This document shows, one piece after another, positions 5,235-6,591 of a stretch of 6,591 nt of DNA. Made by a program: the position numbers and the translations under genes. Within the stretch, counting starts at the first letter, position 1, and each line of letters starts with the position of its first letter. The stretch covers positions 1 through 6,591 of the forward strand of contig NZ_BTVP01000071.1 of NCBI RefSeq assembly GCF_045863935.1, written 5' to 3'. The notes below the pieces were generated by a model. That model was not told the DNA's origin. It ran no database searches and saw only the letters and a program-made list of their open reading frames with translations. Origin of the DNA: Parvibaculum sp045863935. Lineage in GTDB: Bacteria; Pseudomonadota; Alphaproteobacteria; Parvibaculales; Parvibaculaceae.

Positions 5235-5669
5235 CTACATCCCCAGCCTCGGCATTTCGATTTTGGGGCAGCGGTTCATGACGACGCGGAGGCCTGCGGC
5301 GCGGGCGCGGGCGGCGGCTTCGCCGTTCACGACGCCCAGTTGCATCCAGACATATTTCGCGCCGATTTCGACGGCTTCATCGGCGACGGGGCCTGCCGCT
5401 TCGGAATTACGGAAGACGTCCACCATATCGACCTTCTCCGGGATGTCGCGGAGCGAGACATAGACTTTTTCGCCGTTCAGTTCCTTGCCCGCGAGGCCCG
5501 GATTGACGGGAATGACGCGGTAGCCCTTCGCTTGCAGGAAACGCATGACCTCGTGACTGTCGCGCGCGGGGTTCGCGCTCGCGCCAACAAGGGCGATGAG
5601 TTTCGTATTGCGCAGGATGTGCTCGACGTCGCCGGGCTCGACTTCATTTACGTTTGAAGGGGGTGTCAT
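5235..5669 (-). CDS. CoA-binding domain protein, YccU type
   Basis: This is a 144-residue stand-alone Rossmann protein of the succinyl-CoA-synthetase CoA-binding fold. Residues 22-57 hold the strand-glycine-helix motif TKLIALVGASANPARDSHEV, followed by FLQAKGYRVIPVNPG. Next come YVSLRDIPEKVDMVDVFRNSE (70-90) and, near the end, YVWMQLGVVNGEAAARARAAG and MNRCPKIE, with a cysteine at 134. This pattern is that of the COG1832/YccU group, which is thought to bind CoA or a related nucleotide but has no settled reaction. The start ATG (5669) overlaps the stop codon of the crotonase gene as ATGA, and GGGAAGA just upstream in that gene serves as ribosome site, so the two are almost certainly translated from one message. 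A link to acyl-CoA handling is inferred from that coupling. Confidence 0.92.
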   Translation of the reverse strand: MTPPSNVNEVEPGDVEHILRNTKLIALVGASANPARDSHEVMRFLQAKGYRVIPVNPGLAGKELNGEKVYVSLRDIPEKVDMVDVFRNSEAAGPVADEAVEIGAKYVWMQLGVVNGEAAARARAAGLRVVMNRCPKIEMPRLGM

Positions 5670-6478
5670 CGGTCTTCCCATTTCGGATCGCGCTTCTCGA
5701 TGAAGGCGCCGATGCCTTCTTCCGCGTCGCGGGCGAGCATGTTTCGCACCATCACTTCGCTCGCATAATCGTAGGCCTCGGCGAGCGGCTTTTCGAGCTG
5801 CTCGTAGAAAGCCTTCTTGCCGATGGAAACCGTGAGCGCGGATTTCGATGCGATCACATCGGCAAAATGCGCGACGGCGGCATCGAGTTCCGCTTGCGGC
5901 ACGACGCGGTTCACGAGGCCGAATTCGGCGGCGCGGGCGGCGGAGATCATTTCGCCCGTCAGCAGCATTTCCATCGCGTGCTTGCGGGTCACGTTGCGCG
6001 AGAGGGCGACCATGGGCGTCGAGCAGAAGAGGCCGATATTGACGCCGGGCGTGGCGAATTTCGCCTCTTCGGCGGCGACGGCGAGATCGCAGCTTGCGAC
6101 GAGCTGGCAGCCCGCCGCAGTCGCGATGCCGTGGATGCGGGCGATGACGGGCTTTGGGCAGTTCACGATCGCCTGCATGAGCGCGCTGCATTGCTGCATC
6201 GTCTTCGCGAAGAAAGCGCGGCCGCGATCCGGCTGGTTGCGGGCGGCGGTGAGTTCCTTCAGGTCGTGGCCGGCGCAGAAGGCGGGACCGGCGCCCGCGA
6301 GCACGACGGCGCGGACGGATCCGTCGTTCGCGATGCGAGCGAATTCGGCGGCGAGGTCTTCCATGAGGCTCATGGAGAGCGAGTTGCGCTGTTGCGGCCG
6401 GTTGAGCGTGAGGCGGGCGATGCCGTTCGCGTCCTCGCGGAGGAGGAGGGTGGCGGGTTTTTCGACGGGCTGGCTCAT
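5666..6478 (-). CDS. Crotonase-fold protein, ECHDC3-like enoyl-CoA hydratase homologue
   Basis: This is a 270-residue member of the enoyl-CoA hydratase/isomerase superfamily, normal in length. The acyl-CoA fold is clear: LTLNRPQQRNSLS (23-35), the first oxyanion-hole segment FCAGHDLKEL (67-76) and the second IHGIATAAGCQLVASCDLA (115-133). The two glutamates that catalyse hydration in classical hydratases are not there: the GCE position is Gln125 (AAGCQL) and the QPE position is Gly145 (ATPGVNIGLFCST). The ATPGVNIGLFCSTP and terminal EKRDPKW stretches resemble human mitochondrial ECHDC3, so it is probably the bacterial counterpart and its activity is uncertain. ATG 6478 has GGGAGA 7-8 nt upstream and starts MSQPVEKPATLLL; farther ATGs at 6514 and 6586 add a proline-rich stretch outside the fold. 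It is the first gene of a two-gene operon with the CoA-binding protein. Confidence 0.93.
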   Translation of the reverse strand: MSQPVEKPATLLLREDANGIARLTLNRPQQRNSLSMSLMEDLAAEFARIANDGSVRAVVLAGAGPAFCAGHDLKELTAARNQPDRGRAFFAKTMQQCSALMQAIVNCPKPVIARIHGIATAAGCQLVASCDLAVAAEEAKFATPGVNIGLFCSTPMVALSRNVTRKHAMEMLLTGEMISAARAAEFGLVNRVVPQAELDAAVAHFADVIASKSALTVSIGKKAFYEQLEKPLAEAYDYASEVMVRNMLARDAEEGIGAFIEKRDPKWEDR

Positions 6479-6509
6479 GGGGGCGTCTCCCGGTTCTGGT
6501 TTGTGAGGG

Positions 6510-6538
6510 AGCATAGCGGGGCGGGGCGGGAGAGTCAG
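6510..6538 (-). promoter_or_regulatory. Candidate promoter of the crotonase/CoA-binding operon
   Basis: Read on the minus strand, CTGACT (6538-6533) is a 4/6 match to the -35 box. After exactly 17 nt, TATGCT (6515-6510) is a 4/6 match to the -10 box. Transcription would start near 6503, giving a leader of about 25 nt that includes the GGGAGA ribosome site of the crotonase gene at 6478. This promoter also supports the 6478 start, because the alternative starts at 6514 and 6586 would lie at or upstream of it. Confidence 0.45.
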
Positions 6539-6588
6539 GTGTTGGGGGAGGGGAGCGGCATGGGGTAAAAGCGGCGCAAGGATCATGG

Positions 6589-6591
6589 ATG
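6589..6591 (+). other. Possible start of a divergent gene at the right edge
   Basis: The last three bases are ATG, with AAGGA at 6578-6582 placed 6 nt upstream, a good ribosome site. Another ATG at 6585 is too close to it. With only one codon in the window nothing can be said about the product, and the call rests on the ribosome site and on the leftward operon promoter leaving room for a divergent gene. Confidence 0.2.

Noticed and set aside
5654..6568. Plus-strand open frame of about 304 codons opposite the crotonase gene
   Set aside because: It is a shadow of the crotonase coding strand with no family motif. The minus-strand protein has the full crotonase fold.

Overview
The window looks like ordinary chromosomal DNA of a high-GC alphaproteobacterium. 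The evidence is the fabH-ihfA-MerR gene order, a cysteine-free COX15-type heme A synthase, a DUF2842-like membrane protein next to it, and intergenic palindromic repeats of a kind common in Hyphomicrobiales and relatives. The genus cannot be fixed from sequence alone; a Parvibaculum-like organism is only a guess. I see no phage, insertion sequence with a transposase, CRISPR array, toxin-antitoxin pair or defence system.

Layout, left to right. The 3' three quarters of fabH (fatty-acid initiation) runs off the left edge. A 150-nt leader with a hairpin and a possible promoter precedes ihfA, the integration host factor alpha subunit. A small cysteine-free MerR-type regulator follows and most probably starts at TTG 1242. 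A well-formed promoter (1760-1788) with a GC-rich discriminator drives tRNA-Pro(GGG). Directly behind the tRNA is a 27-codon reading frame with a strong Shine-Dalgarno that encodes a one-helix membrane peptide. It converges on a two-helix DUF2842-like gene on the minus strand. The short gap between them holds three 11-bp-spaced Pho-box-like heptamers and a hairpin that could terminate both units. The DUF2842-like gene and ctaA (heme A synthase) are divergent.

The right half is mostly on the minus strand. metY (O-acetylhomoserine sulfhydrylase) sits between two copies, in the same orientation, of a ~156-bp palindromic element at 3569-3724 and 5060-5216. Their ends are almost identical and their middles have diverged. 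Upstream of the right-hand copy is a two-gene operon: a crotonase-fold protein resembling ECHDC3, followed by a small YccU-type CoA-binding protein whose ATG overlaps the crotonase stop codon. A candidate promoter lies just upstream of the crotonase gene. A divergent gene may begin at the extreme right edge.

The metabolic genes are housekeeping functions (fatty-acid initiation, heme A for cytochrome oxidase, methionine or sulfide assimilation, acyl-CoA metabolism). The observations most worth following are the paired repeats around metY, the short membrane peptide behind tRNA-Pro, and the crotonase that lacks both canonical catalytic glutamates.
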